From assembly GCF_018882295.1 (NCBI RefSeq), contig NZ_JACVOR010000001.1:806001-870000 (forward strand): DNA of 64,000 bases. Reading direction: 5' to 3'. A program made the translations under genes and the position numbers. The stretch's first letter is position 1. Every line of letters begins with the position of its first letter. Of the stretch, positions 1 to 8,924 are shown one piece after another. Below the pieces are notes generated by a model, which saw nothing but the letters and a program-made list of their open reading frames with translations, ran no database searches and was not told the origin of the DNA. Source of the DNA: Polynucleobacter sp. 80A-SIGWE (GTDB lineage Bacteria; Pseudomonadota; Gammaproteobacteria; Burkholderiales; Burkholderiaceae).

Positions 1-611
1 GGGGTGTGATCATCAATTAGAGCTGCAGCGTGCGTTCCACTCGCTTTGTCGTGAGATGCGGTTTGCTGGAAATACTCTGGGTAGCGTTTGCCACCCCAAA
101 TACCAATTAAGGCCGCAAAGATAACAATGATTGGGAAAGCCAAGTTAAAGATAAAGATCGCCAGAAAGGATCCGAGCGCAATCCAACGTAGCGCTTGATT
201 GTGAATCGTCCGCTTACCAATACGAACTGCAGCGTGGAGGACGATGGCAGTGACTGCGGGTTTGATGCCAAAGAAAATCGCGGCAATCCAAGGCACTTGG
301 CCAAAGGTGAGATAGACCCAAGATAGGCCAATCAAAATAAAGAGAGAGGGGAGAACAAAGAGGGTGCCTGCTAAGACGCCACCCCAGGTGCGGTGCATGA
401 GCCAGCCAATGTAAGTCACTAACTGTTGGGCTTCAGGACCGGGCAAGAGCATGCAATAGTTCAGCGCATGTAAAAAGCGCCGCTCAGAAATCCAGCGACG
501 CTTTTCAACTAGCTCTTGGTGGAGGACTGCGATTTGTCCTGCAGGTCCACCAAAGCTAATAAAGCCTAGCTTGGCCCAAAACTTCAGGGCCTCGCGCAGT
601 GGAACGCTCAA
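1..611 (-). CDS. chrA: ChrA-family chromate transporter, N-terminal part (3' end beyond window)
   Basis: About 203 codons are visible, read from position 611 down to the window edge; the C-terminal part is missing. The N-terminus shows the ChrA-family hallmark FISFGGPAGQIAVLH, followed by LNYCMLLPGPEAQQL and YIGWLMHRTWGG, then several hydrophobic membrane segments. ChrA proteins are inner-membrane transporters that export chromate, driven by the proton motive force; the true substrate here is unproven. The best start is a TTG at 611-609 whose bases overlap the fabI stop codon, so translation is probably coupled to fabI. No ATG lies nearby in this frame. Confidence 0.87.
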   Translation of the reverse strand, partial: MSVPLREALKFWAKLGFISFGGPAGQIAVLHQELVEKRRWISERRFLHALNYCMLLPGPEAQQLVTYIGWLMHRTWGGVLAGTLFVLPSLFILIGLSWVYLTFGQVPWIAAIFFGIKPAVTAIVLHAAVRIGKRTIHNQALRWIALGSFLAIFIFNLAFPIIVIFAALIGIWGGKRYPEYFQQTASHDKASGTHAAALIDDHT

Positions 612-1393
612 ACTTCTTCCATTCCACCAACAACTTGGCTAAAGCCATTATCTACATAAATAATTTCAGCAGTGATGCCATTTGCCAAATCAGATAACAA
701 GAATGCGGCGGTATTGCCAACATCATCAATAGTCACATTGCGACGCATTGGTGCAGTTTGTTCAACAGCTTCCAAAATCTTGCCGAAGCCTTTAATACCG
801 GCAGCAGCCAAAGTTTTGATTGGGCCAGCAGAGATACCGTTAGCACGAATGCCCTTAGGTCCGACTGAGCCAGCGATATAGCGTACCGAGGCTTCTAGTG
901 AGGCTTTAGCAAGACCCATGGTGTTGTAGTTGGGAACATTGCGTAGGCTGCCGAGGTAGGTCAGGGTAAGCAAAGAAGATTTGTCGCGCAACATTGGCAA
1001 AGCTTCTTTTGCCATCGCTGGGAAGCTATACGCAGAGATGTCGTGAGCGATTTTGAAGCCTTCACGAGAAAGACCTTCTAAAAAGTCGCCAGCAATCGCT
1101 TCGCGCGGTGCAAAGCCAATTGCGTGAACAAAGCCATCAAACTGAGGCCAAGTTTTTGCCAAATCCTTAAACAGGGCAGAAATCTGCTCATCACTGCCAA
1201 CATCGCAGTCAAAAATCAAGTCGGTATTGAATTCTTTGGCGAAATCGACAATACGGTCTTTAAAGCGCTCACCAACGTAGGTAAAGGCCAGTTCAGCCCC
1301 TTCGCGGTGACATGCCTTGGCGATGCCATAGGCAATAGAGCGGTTAGAAAGAAGTCCGGTAATCAGGATTTTTTTGCCAGCGAGAAAGCCCAT
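608..1393 (-). CDS. fabI: Enoyl-[acyl-carrier-protein] reductase (NADH), FabI
   Basis: This 261-residue short-chain dehydrogenase/reductase catalyses the last step of each fatty-acid elongation cycle, reducing trans-2-enoyl-ACP with NADH in the cytoplasm. The N-terminal nucleotide-binding segment is GLLSNRSIAYGIAKA (residues 13-27). The catalytic residues fall at the E. coli positions: Tyr146, Tyr156 and Lys163 in YNTMGLAKAS. Length matches the family (about 260). A good ribosome binding site (AAAGGAAA) lies just upstream of the ATG. It is divergent from the yejA-like gene across a 50-bp gap and overlaps the downstream chrA-like gene. FabI is the target of triclosan and isoniazid-like inhibitors in other bacteria. 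Confidence 0.97.
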   Translation of the reverse strand: MGFLAGKKILITGLLSNRSIAYGIAKACHREGAELAFTYVGERFKDRIVDFAKEFNTDLIFDCDVGSDEQISALFKDLAKTWPQFDGFVHAIGFAPREAIAGDFLEGLSREGFKIAHDISAYSFPAMAKEALPMLRDKSSLLTLTYLGSLRNVPNYNTMGLAKASLEASVRYIAGSVGPKGIRANGISAGPIKTLAAAGIKGFGKILEAVEQTAPMRRNVTIDDVGNTAAFLLSDLANGITAEIIYVDNGFSQVVGGMEEV

Positions 1394-1443
1394 GTTGTTT
1401 CCTTTACTTCAAATATGATTAGCTATCTACAATTGTTGCATAT

Positions 1444-3312
1444 ATGCCCACCCTAAACCCCATTCGCCAAATAGCCCATTTCTTGCTACTAGCCATGCTA
1501 GTAGGGCTTGGGGCCAATGTAGCGCAGGCAGCTCAAGGGATTTCCCAGTATGGCAAGCCTAAATATGCCGATGGATTTGCCCATTTTGATTATGTGAATC
1601 CCCATGCTCCCAGGGGAGGCACCCTCATTTTACCCAACCCAGGGCAAAGAACGAGCTTTGATAAGTTCAATCCATTTACCCTCAGGGGAATCACTGCCCC
1701 AGGTATTGATTTGATGTTTGAGTCACTGGCTGAGGGAAGTGCTGATGAGGTTTCCAGCATTTATGGATTATTAGCCGACGATATTCAGGTTGCTAAAGAT
1801 CGAAGGTCTGTAACTTTCCACATTCGTAATGAAGCGAAATTTTCGGATGGTAGTCCCGTGCTTGCCGCGGATGTGAAGCATAGCTTTGATACCTTGATGA
1901 GTGGTAAGGCGCACCCTCGCTATAAAACAACTTTTGCAGACATCAAGGAAGCGGTTGTATTGTCAGATCGATCTATTCGCTTTGATTTTAAAAATGACAA
2001 TGCTGAGCTTCCCATCTTGGCAGCAACCTTTCCAGTCTTTTCACGTAATTGGGGTAAGCAGCCAGATGGATCAATTATTCCATTTGAGAAACTGGCATTT
2101 GATGCGCCATTAAGTAGTGGCCCTTATTTGATCGAATCTTTTAAGGCTGGAAAATCCATTGTCTATAAAAAGAATCCGAACTATTGGGCGGATCATTTAA
2201 GTAAACCACTGAATGTTCGCGTTGGTTTTTATAACTTTGATCGTGTCCTATACAAGCTTTACAGTGATGATGCCGTCAGGCTGGAAGCCTTTAAAGCAGG
2301 GGAGTTTGATGCTCTCGTGGAATATCGCGCCAAGATCTGGGCCAAGGGATATGTGGGGTCTAAATTTGATAAAGGCATCCTGCTCAAAAAAGCATTTCTG
2401 AATCACAATGGCGCTGGCATGCAAGGCTTTGCGATGAATGTACGTCGGCCGATCTTTAAAGATGTGCGCGTGCGCGAAGCTTTGGGATATGCGCTTGATT
2501 TTGAATGGCTCAATCGTCAAATCTTTTTTGATCAGTATGGTCGTATTAATAGTTATTTCACTAATAGTGACTTAAGCGCCAACTTTGATGGTCCTCGTAA
2601 GCCAACAGAGGCTGAGTTGAAATTACTCAGACCCTTGAAAGCCAAGTATCCTCAGTGGGTACCAGATGGTGTCTTTGGGCCAATGCCACCTGCACCATCT
2701 ACCAAACCTCCTGGTAGTCTGCGTCAGAATTTGAAGAAAGCGCGTGAGCTTCTCATGCATGCCGGTTGGCAATATCGTGACGGCGCTTTGCGGAATGAAA
2801 AGGGTGAGCCATTTCGCTTTGAGATTGTTGAAGATGGGGGATTCTTCTTAAGAGTTATTTCCGCATATGTACGTAACCTCGAGAAATTGGGTGTACAGGT
2901 AGATATTCGAACAAGCGACTTTGCCTTGCATCAAAAGCGTATGAATGAATACGACTTCGACATGACAACAGTGCGCTTTCAGGACTCACAAAATCCGGGT
3001 AATGAGCTGTGGGATCGTTTTGGCAGTCAAGCTGCCAAAGAAAAGGGCTCAGATAATGTGATCGGTGTTCAGTCCCCAGTTGTCGATGCCTTAATCGAAG
3101 AAATTACCAAAGCCCAAAATCGCGAGCAGCTAACAACTGCCACGAGGGCGCTAGATCGAGTCTTGTGGAATAGTTATTACGTAGTGCCACAGTGGTACAA
3201 CCCAACACATCGCGTTGCATTCCGACATGAGATGCGCTACCCAGAGCCTCCTTTGTATTACTCAGCTGAACTTTGGATCATGCAAAATTGGTGGAAAGAG
3301 GAGGCTAAATAA
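1444..3312 (+). CDS. yejA: Extracellular solute-binding protein, YejA-like (oligopeptide/microcin C-type importer)
   Basis: A 622-residue family-5 solute-binding protein. A signal peptide covers roughly residues 1-29, ending AQA. The body has typical SBP_bac_5 features such as LADDIQVAKDRRSVTFHIR and the FSDGSPVLAADVKHSFD segment, and the length suits the YejA subgroup. It should capture peptides in the periplasm and deliver them to the permeases encoded by the next three genes; its stop codon overlaps the start of yejB (TAATG). There is no clear ribosome binding site before the ATG. A possible -10 (TACAAT, 1428-1433) sits so close that the message may be nearly leaderless. The assignment to YejA rather than another dipeptide binder rests on the operon partners. 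Confidence 0.88.
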   Translation: MPTLNPIRQIAHFLLLAMLVGLGANVAQAAQGISQYGKPKYADGFAHFDYVNPHAPRGGTLILPNPGQRTSFDKFNPFTLRGITAPGIDLMFESLAEGSADEVSSIYGLLADDIQVAKDRRSVTFHIRNEAKFSDGSPVLAADVKHSFDTLMSGKAHPRYKTTFADIKEAVVLSDRSIRFDFKNDNAELPILAATFPVFSRNWGKQPDGSIIPFEKLAFDAPLSSGPYLIESFKAGKSIVYKKNPNYWADHLSKPLNVRVGFYNFDRVLYKLYSDDAVRLEAFKAGEFDALVEYRAKIWAKGYVGSKFDKGILLKKAFLNHNGAGMQGFAMNVRRPIFKDVRVREALGYALDFEWLNRQIFFDQYGRINSYFTNSDLSANFDGPRKPTEAELKLLRPLKAKYPQWVPDGVFGPMPPAPSTKPPGSLRQNLKKARELLMHAGWQYRDGALRNEKGEPFRFEIVEDGGFFLRVISAYVRNLEKLGVQVDIRTSDFALHQKRMNEYDFDMTTVRFQDSQNPGNELWDRFGSQAAKEKGSDNVIGVQSPVVDALIEEITKAQNREQLTTATRALDRVLWNSYYVVPQWYNPTHRVAFRHEMRYPEPPLYYSAELWIMQNWWKEEAK

Positions 3313-4388
3313 TGCAAGGTCAAATGCGCGCCTATATCTTTAAACGTCTACTGTTGATGATCCCTACCTTATTGGGTGTATTGACCTTGACCTTTGCAGT
3401 CGTGCAATTTGTGCCTGGCGGCCCAGTAGAGCAGATGGTCTTGGAATTGAAGGGCAAAGGTGCTGGAGCAACAGGTGGATCGGAATCATCGGGTGCTGGA
3501 GCAACCTATCGCGGGCGCCAAGGTGTCGATGCACAACGCTTGGAAGAGGTTAAGGCGCTCTACGGATTTGATAAGCCGCCAGTAGAACGTTATTTCATGA
3601 TGTTGGGACGTTTTGCTAGATTCGATTTGGGTCAAAGCTATTACCAGCATGAAAGTGTCTGGGGCTTAGTAGTTTCTAAACTGCCCGTATCGATCAGCAT
3701 TGGTTTGTGGACTTTCTTCATCACGTATTTGGTTTCGATTCCACTAGGTATTGCGAAAGCAGTGCGCGATGGCTCTCGCTTTGATGCAGTGACTAGCAGC
3801 ATCATCTTGGTCGGTTACGCCATTCCAGGATTTGTATTGGGAGTGCTCCTCCTTGTCCTCTTTGGTGGTGGTAGTTTCTTGCAAATCTTTCCACTACGCG
3901 GACTGACTTCAGATGACTGGAGTGAGCTCAGCATGATGGGCAAGGTGATGGATTATTTGTGGCATTTGGTTTTGCCGATCACCGCTTCAGTCTTGGGGAG
4001 TTTTGCAGTCATCACCATGTTGACGAAGAATTCTTTTTTAGAAGAGATTCGTAAACAGTATGTATTGACTGCGAGAGCTAAGGGCCTTACCGAGAAACAA
4101 GTGCTTTGGAAGCATGTGTTCCGCAATGCGCTCTTGCCTTTGGTAACTGGCTTCCCCGCAGCATTCATCGGCGCATTCTTTACTGGTTCACTGCTGATTG
4201 AAACCCTGTTCTCATTGGATGGCTTGGGTTTGCTGTCTTATGAGTCAGTGATGCGGCGTGACTACCCAGTAGTTTTCGGAACACTCTATCTTTTCACGCT
4301 GATTGGCTTGTTTACTAAACTGATCTCTGATCTTTGCTATGTCTATATTGATCCACGTATTCAGTTTGGTGCGGGGGGTGGCTCATGA
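3312..4388 (+). CDS. yejB: Peptide ABC transporter permease, YejB-like
   Basis: A 358-residue inner-membrane permease of the binding-protein-dependent transport family. One N-terminal helix (LLLMIPTLLGVLTLTFAVVQ) is followed by a periplasmic segment with a Gly/Ser-rich stretch (about residues 55-75) that is typical of YejB, then further helices. The cytoplasmic EAA loop that contacts the ATPase is visible as YVLTARAKGLTEKQVLWKH. The start overlaps the yejA stop; an in-frame ATG 12 bases later is an alternative. It pairs with YejE to form the translocation pore. Confidence 0.93.
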   Translation: MQGQMRAYIFKRLLLMIPTLLGVLTLTFAVVQFVPGGPVEQMVLELKGKGAGATGGSESSGAGATYRGRQGVDAQRLEEVKALYGFDKPPVERYFMMLGRFARFDLGQSYYQHESVWGLVVSKLPVSISIGLWTFFITYLVSIPLGIAKAVRDGSRFDAVTSSIILVGYAIPGFVLGVLLLVLFGGGSFLQIFPLRGLTSDDWSELSMMGKVMDYLWHLVLPITASVLGSFAVITMLTKNSFLEEIRKQYVLTARAKGLTEKQVLWKHVFRNALLPLVTGFPAAFIGAFFTGSLLIETLFSLDGLGLLSYESVMRRDYPVVFGTLYLFTLIGLFTKLISDLCYVYIDPRIQFGAGGGS

Positions 4389-5410
4389 GTCGCTGGCATC
4401 GCTTTAAAAATAGCCGCATGGGTTATGCCAGCCTCTGGATTTTTATGATCCTATTTGGTCTATCTATGTGTGCCGAGCTCATTGCGAATGACAAACCCTT
4501 GATCGTGCGCTATCAAGGCAAGTTCTATTTCCCGATTGTGAAATCTCAACCTGAAACAGTATTCGGTGGTGACTTTGCGACACCAACGGACTTTTTAGAT
4601 CCTGACATTCGTCATAACATTACGAGTGATGGCAATTGGGCGATTTACCCCCCAATTCCCTATAGCTATGAGACGCTGAACTACTTTTCAAAAGTACCCA
4701 ATCCTTCGCCACCATCATTTGATAACTGGCTGGGCACAGATGATCGTGGGCGCGATGTCTTATCACGTTTGATTTATGGATTTCGACTGTCGATTTTGTT
4801 TGGCTTGGCGCTCACTATTGTGGGAGTTAGCGTAGGCATCATCACCGGCTCTTTGATGGGTTTCTTTGGCGGAAAGTTTGATCTGGTTTCTCAGCGCTTA
4901 ATTGAGATTTGGTCGGCAATGCCGGAGTTATATCTACTCATCATCTTTGCATCCATTTTTAACCCAAGCATTTGGCTCCTTATTATTTTGCTGGCTGCTT
5001 TTGGGTGGATGGGTTTATCCGACTATGTGCGTGCAGAGTTTTTCCGCAATCGCGCTTTAGAGTACGTTCGCGCTGCTAGGGCATTGGGCTTAACGAATTT
5101 GCAAATCATGCGCCGTCATATCTTGCCCAATAGCTTGACTCCAGTGATTACCTTCCTCCCTTTCAGAATGAGTGCGGCGATTTTGTCGCTCACGAGTTTA
5201 GATTTTTTGGGTTTGGGTGTACCTCCGGGAACGCCAAGCCTTGGGGAGTTGCTCTCTCAAGGTAAGAGTAATTTAGACGCGTGGTGGATTTCACTATCCA
5301 CCTTTGTTGTATTGGTTGCTACCTTACTCCTACTGACCTTTATGGGTGAGGCCTTGCGCGATGCATTTGATTCTCGTAAGTCAGGCGCTATGAGTGGAGG
5401 TCGCTCATGA
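4385..5410 (+). CDS. yejE: Peptide ABC transporter permease, YejE-like
   Basis: A 341-residue second permease subunit. It has an N-terminal helix, a long periplasmic loop (about residues 30-130) with the LGTDDRGRDVLSRLIYGFR motif found in OppC/DppC/YejE permeases, then a membrane domain containing the EAA loop EYVRAARALGLTNLQIMRRH. The start overlaps the yejB stop in an ATGA junction, and its own stop overlaps yejF the same way, indicating one translationally coupled operon. Confidence 0.94.
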   Translation: MSRWHRFKNSRMGYASLWIFMILFGLSMCAELIANDKPLIVRYQGKFYFPIVKSQPETVFGGDFATPTDFLDPDIRHNITSDGNWAIYPPIPYSYETLNYFSKVPNPSPPSFDNWLGTDDRGRDVLSRLIYGFRLSILFGLALTIVGVSVGIITGSLMGFFGGKFDLVSQRLIEIWSAMPELYLLIIFASIFNPSIWLLIILLAAFGWMGLSDYVRAEFFRNRALEYVRAARALGLTNLQIMRRHILPNSLTPVITFLPFRMSAAILSLTSLDFLGLGVPPGTPSLGELLSQGKSNLDAWWISLSTFVVLVATLLLLTFMGEALRDAFDSRKSGAMSGGRS

Positions 5411-7086
5411 GTGAAGTTAATAACTCTAGTAAGCCGGTAGTCCCTTTACTTCGTTATGAAGATTTCTCAATCTCTTTTGGTTCTGGTCGACGTGAGAAAT
5501 TTGCCGTTAGTCACCTTGATCTCGAGATTGGAGTGGGGGAGCGGGTTGCTTTGGTCGGGGAGTCTGGCTCAGGTAAGACTCTCACTGCCTTAGCGCCATT
5601 GCGCCTTGAGCCTGAGGGTGCAAAGACATCTGGTCGAATTCTGTGGAGTGGCAAGAATGCGCACGCCGGCAATTCACCAGTCAATTTGCTAGATTTACCA
5701 ATACAAGATATTCGTGAGATTCGGGGACGTGAGATTGCGATGGTTTTCCAGGAGCCGATGACTGCGCTCAATCCCTTGTTTACTATTGGCAATCAAATTG
5801 TTGAGGCAGTGCAGATATATCAGCCCCTAATCTCCAAGGCTGATTGCACGTCTGCTGCAATTGATCTACTCAAGAAGACGGGCATCCCGGAGCCAGAGAA
5901 ACGTTTTCATTCTTATCCCCATCAGTTATCAGGTGGACAGCGTCAACGCGCCATGATTGCAATGGCATTGGCGTGTAAACCCAGGTTATTAATTGCGGAC
6001 GAGCCAACTACTGCTTTAGACGTTAGTCTGCGTTTGCAAATTCTGGATTTACTCAAAGAGCTGCAAGAAGAATCTAAGGATCATGGCGGCATGGCGATTC
6101 TGTTAATCACCCATGACCTCAATTTAGTAAAACACTTCGCACAAAGAGTTGCCGTATTAAATCAGGGCAATCTGATGGAAGTTGGGCCAACTAAGCAAGT
6201 GTTCGAGCATCCTGATAATCCTTATACAAAAGCCTTGGTAAATAGTGAGCCTGTGCGCGATCTAGCCCCGGTAATGCCTTTGGCGCCGGTGTTATTAAAG
6301 ACGGATAACCTATCTGTCTCTTATCCGGGTACTGAAACTACATCTTGGTTTAAAAAATCTCCACGTCATCAGGTCTTGCGTAAGGTTGGTTTTGAGCTCA
6401 AGCAGGGTCAGACTATTGGCGTTATTGGTGAGTCTGGCTCTGGCAAGACCACTTTAGGTATGGCGGTCTTAGGTTTATTGGGTGACTCTGCTGCAGAAAT
6501 TACTGGTGATGTAGATGTACTTGGAAATGATTGGCAAAAGTTAAAACCGGCAGAGCGCCGAGCTATGCGATCTAGTTTGCAGGTCATTTTTCAAGATCCG
6601 TTTGGCTCACTCTCTCCACGTATGAATGTGATGCAAATTGTTTCGGAAGGTTTGGATGTGCACTTTCCAAACTTATCTGCGGCGGAGCGTGAGTCTCGAG
6701 TATTGGATATTTTGCGAGAAGTCGGAATTGATCGTTCTGCACTCACACGTTATCCCCATGAATTTTCTGGTGGGCAAAGGCAGCGTATTGCAATTGCGCG
6801 TGCTTTGATTCTGAAGCCGCAGATTTTGGTCTTAGATGAACCTACTTCAGCTTTGGATGTATCGATTCAGAAACAAGTACTTGCCTTACTGACTGAGCTG
6901 CAGAAAAAATATAACTTGGCGTACTTGATGATTAGTCATGATTTGGCAGTGATTCGGGCAATGTCCCATGAAGTCATGGTGCTTAAAGCAGGCAGGGTGG
7001 TGGAGTTTGGTGATACCGAGACTCTGATCAAGCATCCTCGCCAGATCTATACAAAAGAGCTTTTTGCAGCCGCTGAGCTGACCTAA
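5407..7086 (+). CDS. yejF: Peptide ABC transporter ATPase with two nucleotide-binding domains, YejF-like
   Basis: A 559-residue fused ATPase that energises the YejBE pore from the cytoplasmic side. Both halves carry complete motifs: Walker A GESGSGKT twice (about residues 54 and 341), signatures LSGGQRQR and FSGGQRQR, and Walker B LLIADEPT and ILVLDEPT. Each half also has the oligopeptide-type C-terminal segment (for example HPDNPYTKAL). It is the last gene of the four-gene operon. In enterobacteria YejABEF imports peptides and microcin C; that substrate range is only inferred here. Confidence 0.95.
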   Translation: MSEVNNSSKPVVPLLRYEDFSISFGSGRREKFAVSHLDLEIGVGERVALVGESGSGKTLTALAPLRLEPEGAKTSGRILWSGKNAHAGNSPVNLLDLPIQDIREIRGREIAMVFQEPMTALNPLFTIGNQIVEAVQIYQPLISKADCTSAAIDLLKKTGIPEPEKRFHSYPHQLSGGQRQRAMIAMALACKPRLLIADEPTTALDVSLRLQILDLLKELQEESKDHGGMAILLITHDLNLVKHFAQRVAVLNQGNLMEVGPTKQVFEHPDNPYTKALVNSEPVRDLAPVMPLAPVLLKTDNLSVSYPGTETTSWFKKSPRHQVLRKVGFELKQGQTIGVIGESGSGKTTLGMAVLGLLGDSAAEITGDVDVLGNDWQKLKPAERRAMRSSLQVIFQDPFGSLSPRMNVMQIVSEGLDVHFPNLSAAERESRVLDILREVGIDRSALTRYPHEFSGGQRQRIAIARALILKPQILVLDEPTSALDVSIQKQVLALLTELQKKYNLAYLMISHDLAVIRAMSHEVMVLKAGRVVEFGDTETLIKHPRQIYTKELFAAAELT

Positions 7087-7122
7087 AGCCCTCTTGAAGT
7101 GGCTTCAGCAAGGCGCTAAGTT

Positions 7123-7138
7123 GGTGCATTCATGCACC
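7123..7138. repeat. Perfect 7-bp inverted repeat between yejF and the NlpC-like gene
   Basis: GGTGCAT (7123-7129) and ATGCACC (7132-7138) form a perfect inverted repeat with a 2-base centre. No run of T follows, so it is not a convincing intrinsic terminator. It may be a weak hairpin or a protein-binding site in the 135-bp gap; no function is assigned. Confidence 0.4.
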
Positions 7139-7189
7139 GCAATACGAAATATTCCATTCAAAACAATGAGTTAGCCCTTGGGCTAGCAC

Positions 7190-7218
7190 TTGGTGAAATA
7201 GGCCTTCTTTGTTAGAAT
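7190..7218 (+). promoter_or_regulatory. Candidate sigma-70 promoter for the NlpC/P60-like gene
   Basis: TTGGTG (7190-7195), a 17-base spacer and TAGAAT (7213-7218) resemble -35 and -10 boxes. Transcription would then begin at about 7225, on top of the two adjacent ATG codons at 7222 and 7225, implying a leaderless or near-leaderless message. No ribosome binding site is visible, which fits that reading, but the call rests on sequence similarity alone. Confidence 0.4.
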
Positions 7219-7221
7219 GAA

Positions 7222-7908
7222 ATGATGTCCTTTCAAAAAGACCTCCTGCCACGCTTAGCAAAGCAAATGCCTTTGGCTATGCTAACTGCATTCATGCTTG
7301 CCGTGAATCCAGTAATGGCGGTGGACGCTACTTCCGAATCTGCAAAAGACGCCTCTGTTGAGTTGGCCAAAGAGACGCCTAAAGAAAGCATGTTCCAAGC
7401 TGGTAAGTCTTACTTTGCTCGCGTATCAGATCGCTTAGCAGATTCAGTTACTGGCAAATCGGATGAATTGATTAACCGCGCGATGGAAGTGATTGGTGTC
7501 CGTTATCGCTGGGATGCAGAGTTGCCACAATCTGGTTTGGACGGCAGTAGTTTTGTTGGCTACGTCTTCAAAGACAAATTGGGTTTTTTATTGCCACGCA
7601 AATCCACTCAAATGAGTCGTGTTGGCAAAGCTATTACTCGCGAAGAATTGCAGCCTGGTGATTTGGTGTTCTTCAACACCATGCGCTTAACGTTTTCTCA
7701 TGTCGGCATTTATGTTGGCGACAATAAATTTATTCACTCGCCATCTAAAGGTACTAGCGTACGCGTTGATGATCTTGGAAGTCTCTACTGGGATAAACGT
7801 TTCGATGGCGCTCGTCGATTAGATGGCAGCGACAACTTGGGTGATGCAGAGCGTCAAGAGTTGTTAAATGAAGTGAATAAACTCAAGCGCAAATCTCGTA
7901 GCCTCTAA
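7222..7908 (+). CDS. Exported NlpC/P60-like protein lacking the catalytic cysteine
   Basis: A 228-residue protein with an N-terminal signal-like hydrophobic segment (about residues 16-33, ending VMA) and an NlpC/P60 fold at about 85-200. Conserved family segments include GVRYRW, LQPGDLVFFNT, the catalytic-histidine block SHVGIYVGDNKFIHSP (His160, with His172 as third residue) and LPRKSTQMSRVG. The usual nucleophile block LDCSGFV reads LDGSSFVG, with GGC at codon 108, so the cysteine is replaced by glycine. Family members cut peptidoglycan stem peptides; this one should be hydrolytically dead unless another residue substitutes. It may bind or regulate cell-wall enzymes. The C-terminal 25 residues are charged and probably helical. 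Confidence 0.85.
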   Translation: MMSFQKDLLPRLAKQMPLAMLTAFMLAVNPVMAVDATSESAKDASVELAKETPKESMFQAGKSYFARVSDRLADSVTGKSDELINRAMEVIGVRYRWDAELPQSGLDGSSFVGYVFKDKLGFLLPRKSTQMSRVGKAITREELQPGDLVFFNTMRLTFSHVGIYVGDNKFIHSPSKGTSVRVDDLGSLYWDKRFDGARRLDGSDNLGDAERQELLNEVNKLKRKSRSL

Positions 7909-7909
7909 A

Positions 7910-8872
7910 TTAGAAGCTTGCCGCTAGACCAATAGAAGTGCCTCGGACGTTCTGTCCAAACTGATACCGAAATACCAAGCGCACCCTACTAAATATCGGG
8001 TCTGAGGCGCTGCGATCAATTTCTACTCCTGTGCCCACAGAGGAGAGTGAATCAAATCCAAGAGCGCCGCGGAGCTGACCTAAAAACTCAGTATGTGCAA
8101 GCTCAAAGACGGCTCGCAAAGGTCTCTCTAATACTGTTAGTGGAGTAGGGTATCTGGCGCGGGCCCACAGACCTAAGCTTTGAGAATCTGCAGAGCCTTG
8201 AACTGCAGCAGAGCTATCGAAGGTATTGAGAGCGATATTGGTATAGCGTAACTCGACATCGTATTCACGTTCAGGTTTGTAGTCCTCATAGTCCAACATT
8301 AATGAGCCACCAGCACCATAGGCATTCATGCGTCCTTTGTTTAGGAACTGCAAATCTGCCCCATTGTTATTTTGAATATAGCGACCCGCAATGGAGAGAT
8401 CGCTCTCGACGTGACCAAGCATGATGTTGGCAATTGGACGAATCCGTAAGTTGTCCGTTAATGGGAAGTCCCAGCCAATACCGCCTGTGCCTGTAATGCC
8501 ATTCCAATGAACGGGTACTGTAACGCTGGTGTTGCCAATGCCATCAGTAAAGGTTGGGTTATAGCGATTAACAGCAATCGTGCCTTCAAGATAGAGCGGG
8601 AAGTTGGCGCTGATACGATCACCTCCCCCAAGAGAAATCATTTGTAGGTTGGTGTTATCTCCACCCTTATCAGTGATGGAGAGTGATCCAGTGGTGACAT
8701 CTGGCGTGAGCGAGTAACCCGTGATGGTCATGAAGGCATCAGTGCGTTTCTTGAGGTAGTTGTTTGCCCCCGCAGAGAATTGGCCACTCTGCGCATAAAT
8801 GTGATGCGCTTGCATTGCTATTACCAATGCAATTAGGGTTTTGAGAAGAGTGGGAATAGTTTTGATAAACAC
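7910..8872 (-). CDS. Outer-membrane beta-barrel protein, unknown function
   Basis: A 320-residue protein with a signal peptide (about residues 1-27, ending YAQ) and a body of alternating polar/hydrophobic strands rich in Gly, Asn and aromatic residues. It ends in Phe (GLAASF), the usual signal for outer-membrane barrel insertion, so it probably forms a barrel of around a dozen strands, as in autotransporter-type or solitary OMP domains. Its substrate is unknown. The start is GTG at 8872; an AGGA lies about 11 bases upstream. It is convergent with the NlpC-like gene (1-bp gap) and probably follows the patatin gene in the same transcript. Confidence 0.7.
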   Translation of the reverse strand: MFIKTIPTLLKTLIALVIAMQAHHIYAQSGQFSAGANNYLKKRTDAFMTITGYSLTPDVTTGSLSITDKGGDNTNLQMISLGGGDRISANFPLYLEGTIAVNRYNPTFTDGIGNTSVTVPVHWNGITGTGGIGWDFPLTDNLRIRPIANIMLGHVESDLSIAGRYIQNNNGADLQFLNKGRMNAYGAGGSLMLDYEDYKPEREYDVELRYTNIALNTFDSSAAVQGSADSQSLGLWARARYPTPLTVLERPLRAVFELAHTEFLGQLRGALGFDSLSSVGTGVEIDRSASDPIFSRVRLVFRYQFGQNVRGTSIGLAASF

Positions 8873-8924
8873 CTTGCACCGAATCCTAAATCAATCACTT
8901 CCGCTTGGGAAGTTAGCTTTAGAG

